In this document: positions 1 to 9,633 of the stretch, in pieces | How positions within the stretch are numbered: position 1 is the stretch's first letter | Layout of the letters: every line of letters starts with the position of its first letter | IMG/VR virus record: IMGVR_UViG_3300028196_000065 | Span: 1-27,818 of that record | Source of the DNA: a virus | Direction: 5' to 3' (one strand) | DNA: 27,818 bases | Program-made: the position numbers and the translations under genes | Notes under the pieces: generated by a model | The model's database searches: none | What the model was told of the DNA's origin: nothing | The model's input: only the letters and a program-made list of their open reading frames with translations

Positions 1-1
1 T

Positions 2-1429
2 AAAAATTATAAATCATTTAGAAGCGCAGACAGCAAAAGAAGATACAATACAGTTATGTTTAAAGATTGTGTTTTTGATAAAGAAATGGTAGAATTTCAT
101 CTTACAGATCCAAGAAGAAACCCCATTCTCATAGGAAGAAATTTATTTAAAGTAGATGATATTACGACAATTAAACAAAATAATAAAAACCACTGGATGG
201 TTAACAATTCAATTCCTAGTGAAACTAAATCTCTTAGATATATAAAAGATTTCATGATTCACGATAGTGCAGTATATTTTGAAGATTCGATATATTCAGA
301 TTCTTATGCATCTCAAAGATTGACTAAGACTTTATTTGATTTACAAGATTCTGCGCCTTTTGATGATGTACTTAGATTTAGAAATAAAAATGTAGGAAGT
401 GATTATCAAAGTATTTTAACTGTATTAGATGAAGATAGAATTATATCAACAAGACCTACATCTAATACCGATTGGCAGCATGTTTCGATAAACTATAGTG
501 CGGGCAGAGTGAGATCCTTTATAGACGGAAGCTTAGTAGATTCCGTTGGTGTTGACAGTACTACATTTACATCTTTAATTAACTTATCAACACCGAGATT
601 AGGTCAGAAAGATAGTTTCAATACTTCAACAGGCGTATATGACGCATCTATGGGAGATTTTTATCTTCACGAATTTATGATTTTTGATTCTAGTTTAGAC
701 TCAAGTGTAAGTTCATTTTCTGTTCCTTCTGAAACACAATCAATTAAACCATCAACTATTGTTTTGACTGCAACTGATACGTCATATCCTGTTAATGAGG
801 ATATTAGTCCTTATACGGCTGGTGCCAAACAATGGAAGAAAATGAGTTTTGTTAAGGCTTCAACTCATGTCGATAGCGCATTTGAAGCACTTACAATTTC
901 TATAGGTGGTGGTCACATTGGAGATGGTGACATTGTACAAGGTAATAATGAAACAATAACAAATTATTTTGATACAGATTCTTTTGCACGACCTAGCGGT
1001 ACTGTTCAACTTTTAAAAGTAGATGAAGCTGGAGATTCAATAGACTGGACATTTATACGACACGGATTCTCAAATCCTATATTAAAAATAGGCAAATCTT
1101 CTGTTGGTGGCTCTTACGATACTTTTTATGTAAAAGCATATGATTTATCTGAATCTAATTTTACAGATGAGGAAATAATTACTTTCATAGGTAAACATAC
1201 AGATTCTGGAGATAAATTTCCATTAGTGGGAAGTCTTATAAGAGACCATGATAGTTATGCAGGTGACATATTAATAGATGTTCAATATTCAGGAGAAGGT
1301 GGATTACTTCTGATAGAACCTATGGACCATCAGTTTCTTAGATGGATAGAAATAGATAGTGTTCCTTCCACATTTGATTCTTCAACTGTAACATTTGATC
1401 CATTTACTCAATTTGGAGGTATAATCTAA
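2..1429 (+). CDS. Fibre/adhesin-like structural protein with a LamG-like segment (5' partial)
   Basis: The frame is open from base 2, the left edge, through the first ATG at base 56, so the gene most likely begins outside the window. No good ribosome binding site precedes the ATG at 56. Counting from that Met, the protein has 457 residues. Residues about 100-215 look like a concanavalin/LamG-type jelly roll: a WQHVSINY strand, then FIDGSLVDS, then LGQKD, ending in the FYLHEFMIFD strand. This fold is common in phage adhesins that bind sugars. The rest is beta-rich and unrecognised. The dipeptide Asp-Ser occurs about 16 times, written with both TCN and AGY serine codons. The stop overlaps the next start (TAATG), so the two are probably coupled. 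A role in the fibre or virion surface is inferred from fold and position. The specific T4 counterpart is unknown. Confidence 0.6.
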   Translation, partial: KNYKSFRSADSKRRYNTVMFKDCVFDKEMVEFHLTDPRRNPILIGRNLFKVDDITTIKQNNKNHWMVNNSIPSETKSLRYIKDFMIHDSAVYFEDSIYSDSYASQRLTKTLFDLQDSAPFDDVLRFRNKNVGSDYQSILTVLDEDRIISTRPTSNTDWQHVSINYSAGRVRSFIDGSLVDSVGVDSTTFTSLINLSTPRLGQKDSFNTSTGVYDASMGDFYLHEFMIFDSSLDSSVSSFSVPSETQSIKPSTIVLTATDTSYPVNEDISPYTAGAKQWKKMSFVKASTHVDSAFEALTISIGGGHIGDGDIVQGNNETITNYFDTDSFARPSGTVQLLKVDEAGDSIDWTFIRHGFSNPILKIGKSSVGGSYDTFYVKAYDLSESNFTDEEIITFIGKHTDSGDKFPLVGSLIRDHDSYAGDILIDVQYSGEGGLLLIEPMDHQFLRWIEIDSVPSTFDSSTVTFDPFTQFGGII

Positions 1430-4098
1430 TGCCCGTAGTTGATCAGGTCTATTATGATTCTGCATCTTTCAAATTAAAACAATACAATGCTGACGGATCT
1501 TATACTACCGTAGGCTCTGTACACGATCAAGTACAGAAAGTTGAATTAATTGGTCGTCAATATCAATTGATATTTGATTCTAGTTTTGATATGATTTCAA
1601 ATGGCGCTTCTCCAACTATAGCAGTTTCAGACACAGATTCCGATGGAAATACTATCACTTGGAATCTTTCTCAAGTAACATCTCCAGGTAAAGGTAGGTT
1701 TGATAAAGATATTGCAAAAGCTTCAGGTGCAAATACGTTGTTTAGTTTATCTTCACGATTGTCAGAGTATACCGCAGATTCAACAACGGAAATAATGGCA
1801 CTACAAAGTATAAATGATTTTAAACTTGAGGGTAAATATGGCTCAAGTGTGCCTAAGTTTACATCTATAAGAGATTCTTATGAAACTAGTATTGTTATAA
1901 ATTTAGAATATACTCCTGCACTTACTACAATGACAAGCACTAATGTTCCAGATATATTAGGTAATATTTTTAATATGGGACAACCCGATGTTAAATTTAA
2001 ATTTGCTACTGATCTTACTTTCAATACCAATACTAAAAATTATGTCTTTGATAGTTCTGGTTTAAATCTTTTTGTGACAACAAACAATACAAATCCTAAA
2101 AAAATAGATCAATATATTTTACCTGAGCATTTTAATTTAAAAACTTTAGTATCGGCAGATCCTGTAAAAGGAACTTTAGCAACGACTCCGGATTATTCAT
2201 TTAATATAGATTCGCATTTAGGATATACATTTGGGCACACATCCACATATGGTAATGATACTGTTGGTTTAGCGTTAAATGATTCTGGTAATGTTATATT
2301 GAGCGCAGATAGATTGCATAATAAAATATATCAGTATGATTTAAGTACGCCTTTAAATTTATCCACTGCAGAATATAAATCTGCATATGCTGAAATACCT
2401 AATTTATTTGCGGGTGGCACTCCATATGGAAATACTAATATGAGAACCTTTAATTATAATGTTGGTCGTGCAGATTTTGCTTCACACCCAGCTTTTGCCG
2501 GTTTGGGTCTCAAAAATATTCCAAGTTATTCTGGCGCGTCTGTTTGGGATAAAACTTTTCATACACACCTTTCTGCTAATGGCGAATATATTTACATTAT
2601 GAGTCATACTGAAATAAAAAGATATAAATTAAGAATACCATACAACATATATTCCGCAATTCAAAAAACTGATGGAAGTTCTCTTACAATTGAAGCATCT
2701 TCACAATTTTGGGATAATACTATTACGAATACTTATTATCTGGGCGGCACATGGTGGCGATATATAAGAATTAGAGTTGGCATCTCTAATCGATCAGACA
2801 CTTCACAGATAACTCAGGTTTTTAATGAATATGGCACATCAGACAATCCAGTGCCCTCATATAGGAGAGCGGGTTATATATCTAATAGAATCACATTTTT
2901 CTTTCAGGGAAATCCTTATGGCTACAGCAATAAAACACATTTTATACATACTGCTTTTCCTCAATGCTTTACAATGTCGCGTGACGGCACACAACTATAT
3001 ATGGTCTGGGGCAAATGTTTTACCGAAGGTAAAATTAGACAATACACTTTATCAGAGCCTTGGGATTTATCAACTGCAACTGTTACTCATGATGTAATAC
3101 ATGGTATAGGTCAAGGTGGTCAGTTTCAAGATAATGTTACGTCAAGAAAATTCTTAGGTCCTTGGTCAGTAGAAATTAGTTCTGATGGCACAAAACTCTT
3201 TATATGGGATAGCTTTACAAATTATGTGTATGGCTATCCATTATCTACAGCATATGATTTATCCACTATACCAAAAGAGGATAATATAGTTTATCCTTGG
3301 CCAAGTGTTTATGAAAGTCGATCTCCTAAAATACCCACAATGTCGCCATCGGCTAAACATTTTAGAATGAATAATAATGGCTCTAAATTTTACATAGCAA
3401 ACAATGCTACGATAAAAGAATATCGAATGTCAACAAAATATGATTTGAGTACAGCTACTTTTGGTAGTGAGTATTCTAATTTGGATCTTTCAAGAAATTG
3501 TGGTTTTGAAATGGATAGTGCAGAAACTAACATCTTTCTTCAAAAATCAAATAAAATAGATCAATTAAGCTTGACACCTTCTGCCTCGGCGGACAATGAT
3601 AGTGCCGATATTAATTCTGCAGAGCCTGTATTTAAAAGTAAGTTCTTAGACGTAAGCCCAGAATTTTCTTCAAATAGTATGACAAATATTATATTATCAA
3701 GAGATGGTACAAAATTATTTGTTTCTGATACAAACAAAATTGCTGAATATTTATTGTCCGAAGCTGGTCAAATTTATAGTGCTACACACGAATCATCATT
3801 TACTACCGGATTTAGTCCTACTAGTGCATTTGCATTTAATACTGCAGAAGATAAGTTATATGTTACCGGTGGTACTCAAGTTAAGAGATATACTGTAGGA
3901 AATCCTCTCTTTCAAAACACAAGTGAGGATATGAATCCAAATGAGATATACGAATTGACCGGAAAATTCAATTCAAATACTATTGCTATTTCTTGGGATA
4001 GTAATGGCGATGAATTTCACGTTATGGGAAAAGATGGAAGTGCTGTTGGTATTGATACATATACTACTAAAAATAAGTTCGGCATCAAACCATTATAA
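1429..4098 (+). CDS. Large structural/adhesin protein with beta-propeller-like repeats
   Basis: This is an 889-residue protein. The first 165 residues look like two beta-sandwich modules, including an acidic loop of Asp-Thr-Asp-Ser-Asp type near 68-73. From about residue 200 to 825 a degenerate repeat recurs: a strand like SRDGTKLFV or SSDGTKLFI, then a short loop, then QYxLSxPxDLSTA. Copies lie near residues 205, 285, 382, 516, 583, 648, 695, 757 and 803. This resembles the blades of a beta-propeller and is a repeat style seen in phage tail and surface proteins. Two gaps between copies (about 313-380 and 412-515) look like insertions. The start ATG shares its A with the upstream stop. Its stop codon lies inside a late promoter that serves gp13. 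Surface binding is inferred and no enzyme motif is visible. Confidence 0.65.
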   Translation: MPVVDQVYYDSASFKLKQYNADGSYTTVGSVHDQVQKVELIGRQYQLIFDSSFDMISNGASPTIAVSDTDSDGNTITWNLSQVTSPGKGRFDKDIAKASGANTLFSLSSRLSEYTADSTTEIMALQSINDFKLEGKYGSSVPKFTSIRDSYETSIVINLEYTPALTTMTSTNVPDILGNIFNMGQPDVKFKFATDLTFNTNTKNYVFDSSGLNLFVTTNNTNPKKIDQYILPEHFNLKTLVSADPVKGTLATTPDYSFNIDSHLGYTFGHTSTYGNDTVGLALNDSGNVILSADRLHNKIYQYDLSTPLNLSTAEYKSAYAEIPNLFAGGTPYGNTNMRTFNYNVGRADFASHPAFAGLGLKNIPSYSGASVWDKTFHTHLSANGEYIYIMSHTEIKRYKLRIPYNIYSAIQKTDGSSLTIEASSQFWDNTITNTYYLGGTWWRYIRIRVGISNRSDTSQITQVFNEYGTSDNPVPSYRRAGYISNRITFFFQGNPYGYSNKTHFIHTAFPQCFTMSRDGTQLYMVWGKCFTEGKIRQYTLSEPWDLSTATVTHDVIHGIGQGGQFQDNVTSRKFLGPWSVEISSDGTKLFIWDSFTNYVYGYPLSTAYDLSTIPKEDNIVYPWPSVYESRSPKIPTMSPSAKHFRMNNNGSKFYIANNATIKEYRMSTKYDLSTATFGSEYSNLDLSRNCGFEMDSAETNIFLQKSNKIDQLSLTPSASADNDSADINSAEPVFKSKFLDVSPEFSSNSMTNIILSRDGTKLFVSDTNKIAEYLLSEAGQIYSATHESSFTTGFSPTSAFAFNTAEDKLYVTGGTQVKRYTVGNPLFQNTSEDMNPNEIYELTGKFNSNTIAISWDSNGDEFHVMGKDGSAVGIDTYTTKNKFGIKPL

Positions 4099-4101
4099 AT
4101 A
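4094..4101 (+). promoter_or_regulatory. T4-type late promoter upstream of gp13
   Basis: This is an exact TATAAATA, the -10 element recognised in T4-like phages by RNA polymerase carrying the late sigma gp55. It overlaps the stop codon of the preceding gene and ends 28 bases before the gp13 start. Transcription from here would cover gp13 to gp17. No -35 element is expected for this class. Confidence 0.8.
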
Positions 4102-4129
4102 GATGTAAATAAGTTTGATAGGATAAAAC

Positions 4130-4888
4130 ATGGCATCAAATCCACCTAATACACGGGATGAATTAATAGATTACTGTAAAAGACGCCTAGGCGAACCAGT
4201 AATTGAGGTTAATGTTGCTCTAGAGCAAGTTGAAGATCGTATAGATGATGCAATTGAATTTTATCAAGAATTTCATACAGATGCTACTATTAGAACTTAT
4301 CTTAAACATTTAGTAACCTCAACAGATGTTACTAATAAATATATCTCTGTTCCATCAAGTGTTTTATTTTTAACTAAATTATTTCCTGTAATTACTTCTG
4401 GAAATAATACAAATTTTTTCGATATTAAATATCAAATGATGTTAAACGATGTTGCTGATATGACTAGTTTTATGGGCGATCTTATGTATTATGAGCAAAT
4501 GCAGCAACATCTTTCTATATTAGATATGAAACTAAATGGAATACCTCAAGTTACATTTTCAAGACGCGCAAACAAACTATATATTCACGGCGAATGGCAA
4601 GATGGTGATATAAAGGCTGGAGACTATCTTGTATTTGAAGTGTATCAAACTCTTGATCCAGATGCAAATACTTCTATCTACAACGATAAATTTTTGAAAG
4701 AATATGCAACAGCACTTATCAAAAGACAGTGGGGAGCAAATCTTATAAAATTTGAAGGTATGCAAATGCCTGGAGGAGTTACTTTAAACGGCAGACAAAT
4801 ATTTGAAGATGGTATGGCTGATATTGAAAGAATAGAAGAAAAGATGCGATTAGAGCAAGAGATGCCACCGGACTTCTTTGTGGGGTAA
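4130..4888 (+). CDS. 13: Neck protein gp13 (head completion)
   Basis: This 252-residue protein resembles the gp13 neck protein of marine T4-like phages (T4 gp13 is about 309 residues). In T4, gp13 and gp14 form the collar that closes the DNA-filled head and makes it ready to join the tail. The N-terminal region has the typical features: TRDELIDYCKRRLGEPVIEV, then an acidic amphipathic helix with DRIDDAIEFYQEFH, then a beta segment with KYISVPSSV. The start ATG has GGAT upstream and follows a late promoter closely. gp14 follows 3 bases after the stop, the order found across T4-like phages. The assignment rests on remembered family similarity plus gene order. Confidence 0.9.
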   Translation: MASNPPNTRDELIDYCKRRLGEPVIEVNVALEQVEDRIDDAIEFYQEFHTDATIRTYLKHLVTSTDVTNKYISVPSSVLFLTKLFPVITSGNNTNFFDIKYQMMLNDVADMTSFMGDLMYYEQMQQHLSILDMKLNGIPQVTFSRRANKLYIHGEWQDGDIKAGDYLVFEVYQTLDPDANTSIYNDKFLKEYATALIKRQWGANLIKFEGMQMPGGVTLNGRQIFEDGMADIERIEEKMRLEQEMPPDFFVG

Positions 4889-4891
4889 AAA

Positions 4892-5497
4892 ATGGCAACA
4901 AATATTTATTTTTCACAAAAAGTCACGACAGAACAAAATTTATATGAAGATATAATTATAGAATCTTTAAAGATGTATGGTCAGGACGTCTATTATATTC
5001 CAAGAACAATTGTAAATGAAAATAGAATTTTTGGAGAAGATGTTTCATCACAGTTTAATTCTTCTTATAAGATAGAAATGTATATTCAGAACATAGAAGG
5101 TTTTGATGGTGAAGGCGATTTATTCACTAAGTTTGGAGTAGAAATTCGTGATGCTGCCACATTCGTAGTATCTCGCCGAAGATGGGGACACCTTGTGAGT
5201 CAAAGTAATAATGATATTGAAGCACTAGAAAGACCTTCCGAGGGGGATATAATTTATTTACCATTGTCAAATTCTATGTTTCAGATCATGCATGTTGAAC
5301 ACGAATCTCCATTTTATGCCTTAAAGAATTTACCGACATTTGAATTGCGCTGTGAATTATTTGAATATAGTGGTGAAAATTTTGATACATCTCTGGATGT
5401 AATTAATGATATTGAACAAACTGGCGGTTATTCATATGATATTGTTGTTGATCGTCCTAGAAAACCCGCCTTAACTGCAGTTATACAGGATGTTTAG
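4892..5497 (+). CDS. 14: Neck protein gp14
   Basis: This 201-residue protein resembles gp14 of T4-like phages (T4 gp14 is about 256 residues), the partner of gp13 in the neck. Recognisable features are the start TNIYFSQKVTTEQNLYEDI, the segment with YGQDVYYIPRTIV and the FVVSRRRW motif near the middle. The C-terminal half carries FQIMHVEHESPFYALKNL, which is conserved in marine gp14 proteins. It starts 3 bases after gp13. Its stop codon TAG shares its G with the GTG/ATG start region of the next gene, so all of these are likely translated from one late mRNA. Confidence 0.9.
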   Translation: MATNIYFSQKVTTEQNLYEDIIIESLKMYGQDVYYIPRTIVNENRIFGEDVSSQFNSSYKIEMYIQNIEGFDGEGDLFTKFGVEIRDAATFVVSRRRWGHLVSQSNNDIEALERPSEGDIIYLPLSNSMFQIMHVEHESPFYALKNLPTFELRCELFEYSGENFDTSLDVINDIEQTGGYSYDIVVDRPRKPALTAVIQDV

Positions 5498-6852
5498 TGA
5501 TGGTAGGTAGAATAACTCAAATAAACATAACAGATTCTGGACTTACTATTGATAGTGATTTAGAAGTAATCATAACTAGACCAACAATTCCAACACAACA
5601 TGCGGCGGCTGAGGCTACATTAACTGGTAACGGCGGAGTAGGTATTATTACAGTTACAAATCCAGGCTCACATTATCTTGGCATTCCTACTGTGTCGATT
5701 TCATTCCCTGATAGTGTAGGAAAACAAGCTTTTGGTATGGCAGTGTTGGGTGATAGTGGTGATGTTGTCAATATTCTTACAACGAATAACGGTAAATTTT
5801 ATAAATCTGTTCCGTCTGTCATTGTTTCTTCACCCACTGGTGATAGCAACAAACAAGCAACTTTATCACTACAGTACGATTCTGATAACGGAAAGGTTTC
5901 TGGCTTAACGATAATCAATGCAGGTAAACTTTATGATAGTTCTGCACCACCCACAATAACTATTTCAGCTTTTGATTCTAGTGGAGGTTCAACAGCTACA
6001 GCTACAGCAAATGTGGTTAACAGTAGACTTTCTAGTGCTTTAATTACGGATTCTGGTAGTGGATATACTTCGGCTCCCACAGTAACTATTTCAGCACCCA
6101 CCTTGTCATTAAGTAATTTTACTGCAACTGCAACTGCAATAATAGATTCTATGGATGGAATTGGTAGTTATAATATAACAAATGCTGGATCATTTTATCT
6201 GTCTGTGCCCACTGTTACAGTTGGAGCGCCAACTGGAGAAGCAGATTCTTTTAAAGCTTCCGCGTTAGCTGTTATGGATAATGCAGACTCTAATAACAGT
6301 GTAAGCCATCTATTAATATTGGATTCTGGTAGTGGATATGAAACATTACCTATAATTACAATAGATTCCTCAACAGGCACCGGAATAAATTTTCAAGCAA
6401 AGGCTGTTGCTGTTAGAAATACTTTCACAAGAAAGATTTTGAGAGTTGACATTATTAATCAAGGTAAATACTATGATTCAAATGTAGTGCCTCTTGTTAC
6501 AATAGCTGCACCGAGAGATGTTAAATTTGAAATTGGTGAGAAAATAACACACAAGCTTCCTAATACTACATTGCATGGCGAAATATCTGCTTGGAAACAA
6601 GATTCTAATAAGTTATCCATTATTCATGTGGGTGCAGATGACGGTAAATATCATGAATTTGTTGCACAAAACGACTCTGATATCGTAGGCTTAACTAACG
6701 GAAGTAAAGTTGGCATAGTATCGGTTACAGAAACTAATAAAATTTCAAATAATGAACAGAATGACGATTTTGCAGCAACTTCAACAAATGTCTTACTAGA
6801 CTTCTTAGATTTCTCCGAGACAAATCCATTTGGCGATCCAGGAGATACATAA
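5497..6852 (+). CDS. Virion structural protein with seven ~44-residue repeats
   Basis: This 451-residue protein has no T4 homologue that I recognise but sits where marine T4-like phages often carry a structural protein, between gp14 and gp15. Seven repeats follow the pattern N-x-G-x-x-Y-x-S-x-P-x-V-T-I-x-x-P-T-G, then a strand rich in Ala and Thr. The key Tyr falls near residues 60, 102, 146, 190, 234, 281 and 326, a period of 42-47. A C-terminal unit at about 340-410 contains GEKITHKL and IIHVGADDGKYHEF, a module I associate with marine phage structural proteins. The start could be GTG at 5497 or ATG at 5500; AGGA at 5487-5490 serves either. It overlaps gp15 by one base (TAATG). A repeat beta fold decorating the neck or tail is inferred. 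Confidence 0.7.
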   Translation: MMVGRITQINITDSGLTIDSDLEVIITRPTIPTQHAAAEATLTGNGGVGIITVTNPGSHYLGIPTVSISFPDSVGKQAFGMAVLGDSGDVVNILTTNNGKFYKSVPSVIVSSPTGDSNKQATLSLQYDSDNGKVSGLTIINAGKLYDSSAPPTITISAFDSSGGSTATATANVVNSRLSSALITDSGSGYTSAPTVTISAPTLSLSNFTATATAIIDSMDGIGSYNITNAGSFYLSVPTVTVGAPTGEADSFKASALAVMDNADSNNSVSHLLILDSGSGYETLPIITIDSSTGTGINFQAKAVAVRNTFTRKILRVDIINQGKYYDSNVVPLVTIAAPRDVKFEIGEKITHKLPNTTLHGEISAWKQDSNKLSIIHVGADDGKYHEFVAQNDSDIVGLTNGSKVGIVSVTETNKISNNEQNDDFAATSTNVLLDFLDFSETNPFGDPGDT

Positions 6853-7640
6853 TGTTTGGTACATATTTTTATCACGAAAGAATTAGAAAAACGGTTGCGA
6901 TATTTGGAACTATGTTCAATGACATATATGTTTTAAGAAAAAGAAGTGATGGTAGGGTAATTAGTCAAGTTAAAGTTCCTTTAGCATATGCGCCAAAAGA
7001 AAAGTATTTAGAGCGTATTAGAGAAAATCCAGACTTGACTGACGATACAAAAGTTGCTATAAAGTTACCTAGAATGTCTTTTGAAATATTAGCAATGCAA
7101 TATAACTCAGAACGCAAACTTCCTAAAATGAACAGATTTGATAAGACATTAACCAGCACTAGTAAAAACAAGTTTTTTAGTCCTGCGCCATATGATATTT
7201 CATTTCAATTGAATATATACACAAAAACTCAAGATGATGCTTTACAAATAGTTGAACAGATAATACCTTATTTTAATCCACATTATACAATTACTATGAA
7301 GCCATTCGCAACACTTGCTTCAGATATTCGGGAAGATATACCCATTACTTTAAATAGTGTTGCTTTTGCTGATGATTTTGAAGGTACTTTAGAGGCTAGA
7401 CGTACTATAATTTACACTTTAGATTTCACAATGCTTGCTAATTTTTACGGCGCTATTGGAGATGGCAAAATTATCAGACAAACAATTACAGATGTTCATA
7501 CGATGCTCAAAGGTGACTCCTCTGATCCTCAGTTTGCAAGATATACAATTGATCCTAATCCTCTAAATTTAACACCTCCATTAGGAGACAGTGATTTTGG
7601 ATTTACTCAAAATACAATAGAACATTTTGATAGTGCATAG
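6852..7640 (+). CDS. 15: Proximal tail sheath stabiliser / tail terminator gp15
   Basis: This 262-residue protein is close to T4 gp15 in length (272). In T4, gp15 forms the hexameric ring that caps the finished tail, stabilises the sheath and docks to the neck. Features shared with T4 gp15 as I remember it are the start MFGTYFYHE, the segment with PLAYAPKEKY, the proline-rich stretch FFSPAPYDISFQLNIYTK, and the strongly conserved core DDALQIVEQIIPYFNPHYTI. The ATG shares its A with the previous stop. The gp16 terminase gene follows after 9 bases. Confidence 0.9.
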   Translation: MFGTYFYHERIRKTVAIFGTMFNDIYVLRKRSDGRVISQVKVPLAYAPKEKYLERIRENPDLTDDTKVAIKLPRMSFEILAMQYNSERKLPKMNRFDKTLTSTSKNKFFSPAPYDISFQLNIYTKTQDDALQIVEQIIPYFNPHYTITMKPFATLASDIREDIPITLNSVAFADDFEGTLEARRTIIYTLDFTMLANFYGAIGDGKIIRQTITDVHTMLKGDSSDPQFARYTIDPNPLNLTPPLGDSDFGFTQNTIEHFDSA

Positions 7641-7649
7641 GAAATAAAA

Positions 7650-8045
7650 ATGAATGATACAGATAATGAACAGGATGATTTGGAGTTTACAAGACGTACT
7701 TATTATGATTTAATTAATAAGGGTCAAGAATCTTTAGATGAAATGATGAATTTAGCATCCGCACTAGAACATCCTAGGGCATTTGAGGTTGTAGCCACAC
7801 TTATAAAAAATACATCTGATGTAAATGATAAGTTGATGGATCTTCATAAGAAAAAGAAAGATTTGGCTAAACTAGATAAGCCTAGCGAAAACTCAACAAC
7901 TAACAATCTTTTTGTAGGGTCAACAACAGATTTGCAAAGAATGTTACAAGATATGAAGCCTGTGGATGATAGTAAAATTCATGTTGTTGAAGATAATGAT
8001 AATGTGATAGAGTTTAAAAAAGATGATGATACACCAACAACCTAA
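7650..8045 (+). CDS. 16: Small terminase subunit gp16
   Basis: This 131-residue protein is shorter than T4 gp16 (164) but has the same layout. An acidic N-terminus is followed by a central helical pair with HPRAFEVVATLIKNTSDVND and KLMDLHKKKKDL, which matches the oligomerisation coiled coil of T4 gp16. After that comes LFVGSTTDLQRML, matching the T4 segment VFMGSPTELMDEI. The small subunit forms a ring that regulates the packaging motor and promotes cutting of concatemeric DNA. The end of the gene overlaps the start of gp17 by 23 bases, so the two subunits are probably made in a coupled way. Confidence 0.88.
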   Translation: MNDTDNEQDDLEFTRRTYYDLINKGQESLDEMMNLASALEHPRAFEVVATLIKNTSDVNDKLMDLHKKKKDLAKLDKPSENSTTNNLFVGSTTDLQRMLQDMKPVDDSKIHVVEDNDNVIEFKKDDDTPTT

Positions 8046-9621
8046 TACTTATTTAGGTAATCCAAATGTAAAACGTGATGGAGTAGTTCAAGAGTGGACT
8101 AATGATGCGGTAAAAGAGTATGTTAAATGTATGAATGACCCATCATACTTTGCAAAAACTTACTGTAAGATTATATCACTTGATAAAGGTCTTGTCAACT
8201 TTAATCTTTATCCATATCAAGAAAAAATGTTTGAATCATTCAATAATAATAGATTTTCAATAGTTTTAGCTTGTAGACAAAGCGGTAAATCAATATCATC
8301 TGTCGCTTATCTTCTTTGGTTTGCTTTGTTTCATAGCGAAAAAACCATTGCAGTTATGGCAAATAAAGGTGCAACAGCGCGAGAAATGCTTGGCCGTATT
8401 ACTTTGATGCTTGAAAACTTACCGTTCTTTTTACAGCCTGGTTGTAAGGCACTCAACAAGGGATCAATAGAATTTAGTAATAATTCAAGAATTGTAGCGG
8501 CAGCTACTTCAGGTTCATCAATTCGTGGTATGTCTGTTAATCTTCTTTATCTTGACGAATTTGCATTTGTTGAAAGAGCAAATGAATTTTATACTTCTAC
8601 ATATCCTGTTGTATCATCTGGTAAAGATACTAAAATTATCATTACATCAACAGCTAATGGCATAGGCAATATTTTTCATAAGATATGGGAAGGTTCAGTA
8701 CAGGGTACAAACGAATTTAAATCTTTTCGTGTTGATTGGTGGGATGTTCCGGGTAGAGATGAAATTTGGAAAAATTCTACTATATCTAACACTTCACAGT
8801 TACAATTTGATCAAGAGTTTGGTAATACATTTATAGGCACAGGAGATACTCTTGTAAATGTTGAAACTTTATTAGGACTAAAAATGAAAGATCCTATGGA
8901 AATCACTAGTGATGGTGTTAGATTATATGAGCACCCCAAAGAAGGTAATACTTACACATGTTTAGTTGATGTTGCACAAGGTAGAGGGAGAGATTTTTCA
9001 ACATTCAATATAATTGATGTAAGTGATCGTATTTTTAAACAAGTCGCAGTATATCAAAATAATACTATATCTCCACTACTCTATCCTAATATCATATATA
9101 AATATGCAAAAGTATACAATGATGCTATGGTGGTTGTTGAGTCAAATGATGCCGGTCAAGTCGTATGTAATGGTCTTTATCATGATCTAGAATATGAAAA
9201 TATGTTTGTGGAATCTGTTATTAAAGCAGATTCTTTAGGTATTAGAATGAACCGTAAAGTAAAAAGAATAGGTTGTTCTTCATTCAAAGATTTAATAGAA
9301 ACGAACAAACTTGAAATATATGACAGAGAAACTATTTCAGAGATTTCAACCTTTACGGCAAGAGGAAATTCTTGGGAAGCCACAGATGGTAATCATGACG
9401 ATTTAGTAATGAATTTAGTATTATTAGGATATTTTGTGGGTACAACATACTTTAATGAAATGACAGATATTAATATTAAAGATTTAATGTTTTCACAAAG
9501 AATGCGCGAGATTGAAGATGATGTATTGCCTTTTGGATTTATAGATGATGGTAGATATGAGCCAGTAGAAACTCCTAATCCTTGGCAAGTGCAGAAAGCC
9601 CCATCTTGGAATGAGTGGTGA
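8023..9621 (+). CDS. 17: Large terminase subunit gp17 (packaging ATPase and nuclease)
   Basis: This 532-residue protein is the DNA packaging motor (T4 gp17 is 610). The N-terminal ATPase domain has Walker A CRQSGKS at 84-90, Walker B LLYLDEF at 174-180 with the catalytic Glu, and the coupling motif TSTANG at 209-214. The C-terminal RNase H-like nuclease has the acidic residues expected: Asp in LVDVAQG near 316, Glu in VVVESND near 373, and the Asp pair in GNHDDLVMN near 459-460. The start is ATG at 8023 or at the adjacent ATG at 8026, both inside gp16. It is followed by an 85-base gap with a late promoter for gp18. Confidence 0.97.
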   Translation: MMIHQQPNTYLGNPNVKRDGVVQEWTNDAVKEYVKCMNDPSYFAKTYCKIISLDKGLVNFNLYPYQEKMFESFNNNRFSIVLACRQSGKSISSVAYLLWFALFHSEKTIAVMANKGATAREMLGRITLMLENLPFFLQPGCKALNKGSIEFSNNSRIVAAATSGSSIRGMSVNLLYLDEFAFVERANEFYTSTYPVVSSGKDTKIIITSTANGIGNIFHKIWEGSVQGTNEFKSFRVDWWDVPGRDEIWKNSTISNTSQLQFDQEFGNTFIGTGDTLVNVETLLGLKMKDPMEITSDGVRLYEHPKEGNTYTCLVDVAQGRGRDFSTFNIIDVSDRIFKQVAVYQNNTISPLLYPNIIYKYAKVYNDAMVVVESNDAGQVVCNGLYHDLEYENMFVESVIKADSLGIRMNRKVKRIGCSSFKDLIETNKLEIYDRETISEISTFTARGNSWEATDGNHDDLVMNLVLLGYFVGTTYFNEMTDINIKDLMFSQRMREIEDDVLPFGFIDDGRYEPVETPNPWQVQKAPSWNEW

Positions 9622-9633
9622 AAATAGATATTA

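Noticed and set aside
8-15. TATAAATC, a late promoter-like motif before the ATG at 56
   Set aside because: It is one mismatch from consensus, and the frame is open through it with no ribosome binding site at the ATG, so a gene running in from the left is more likely.
2825-3097. 90-residue plus-strand frame inside the propeller-like gene
   Set aside because: It overlaps the repeat-bearing protein in another frame, with no ribosome binding site or recognisable motif.
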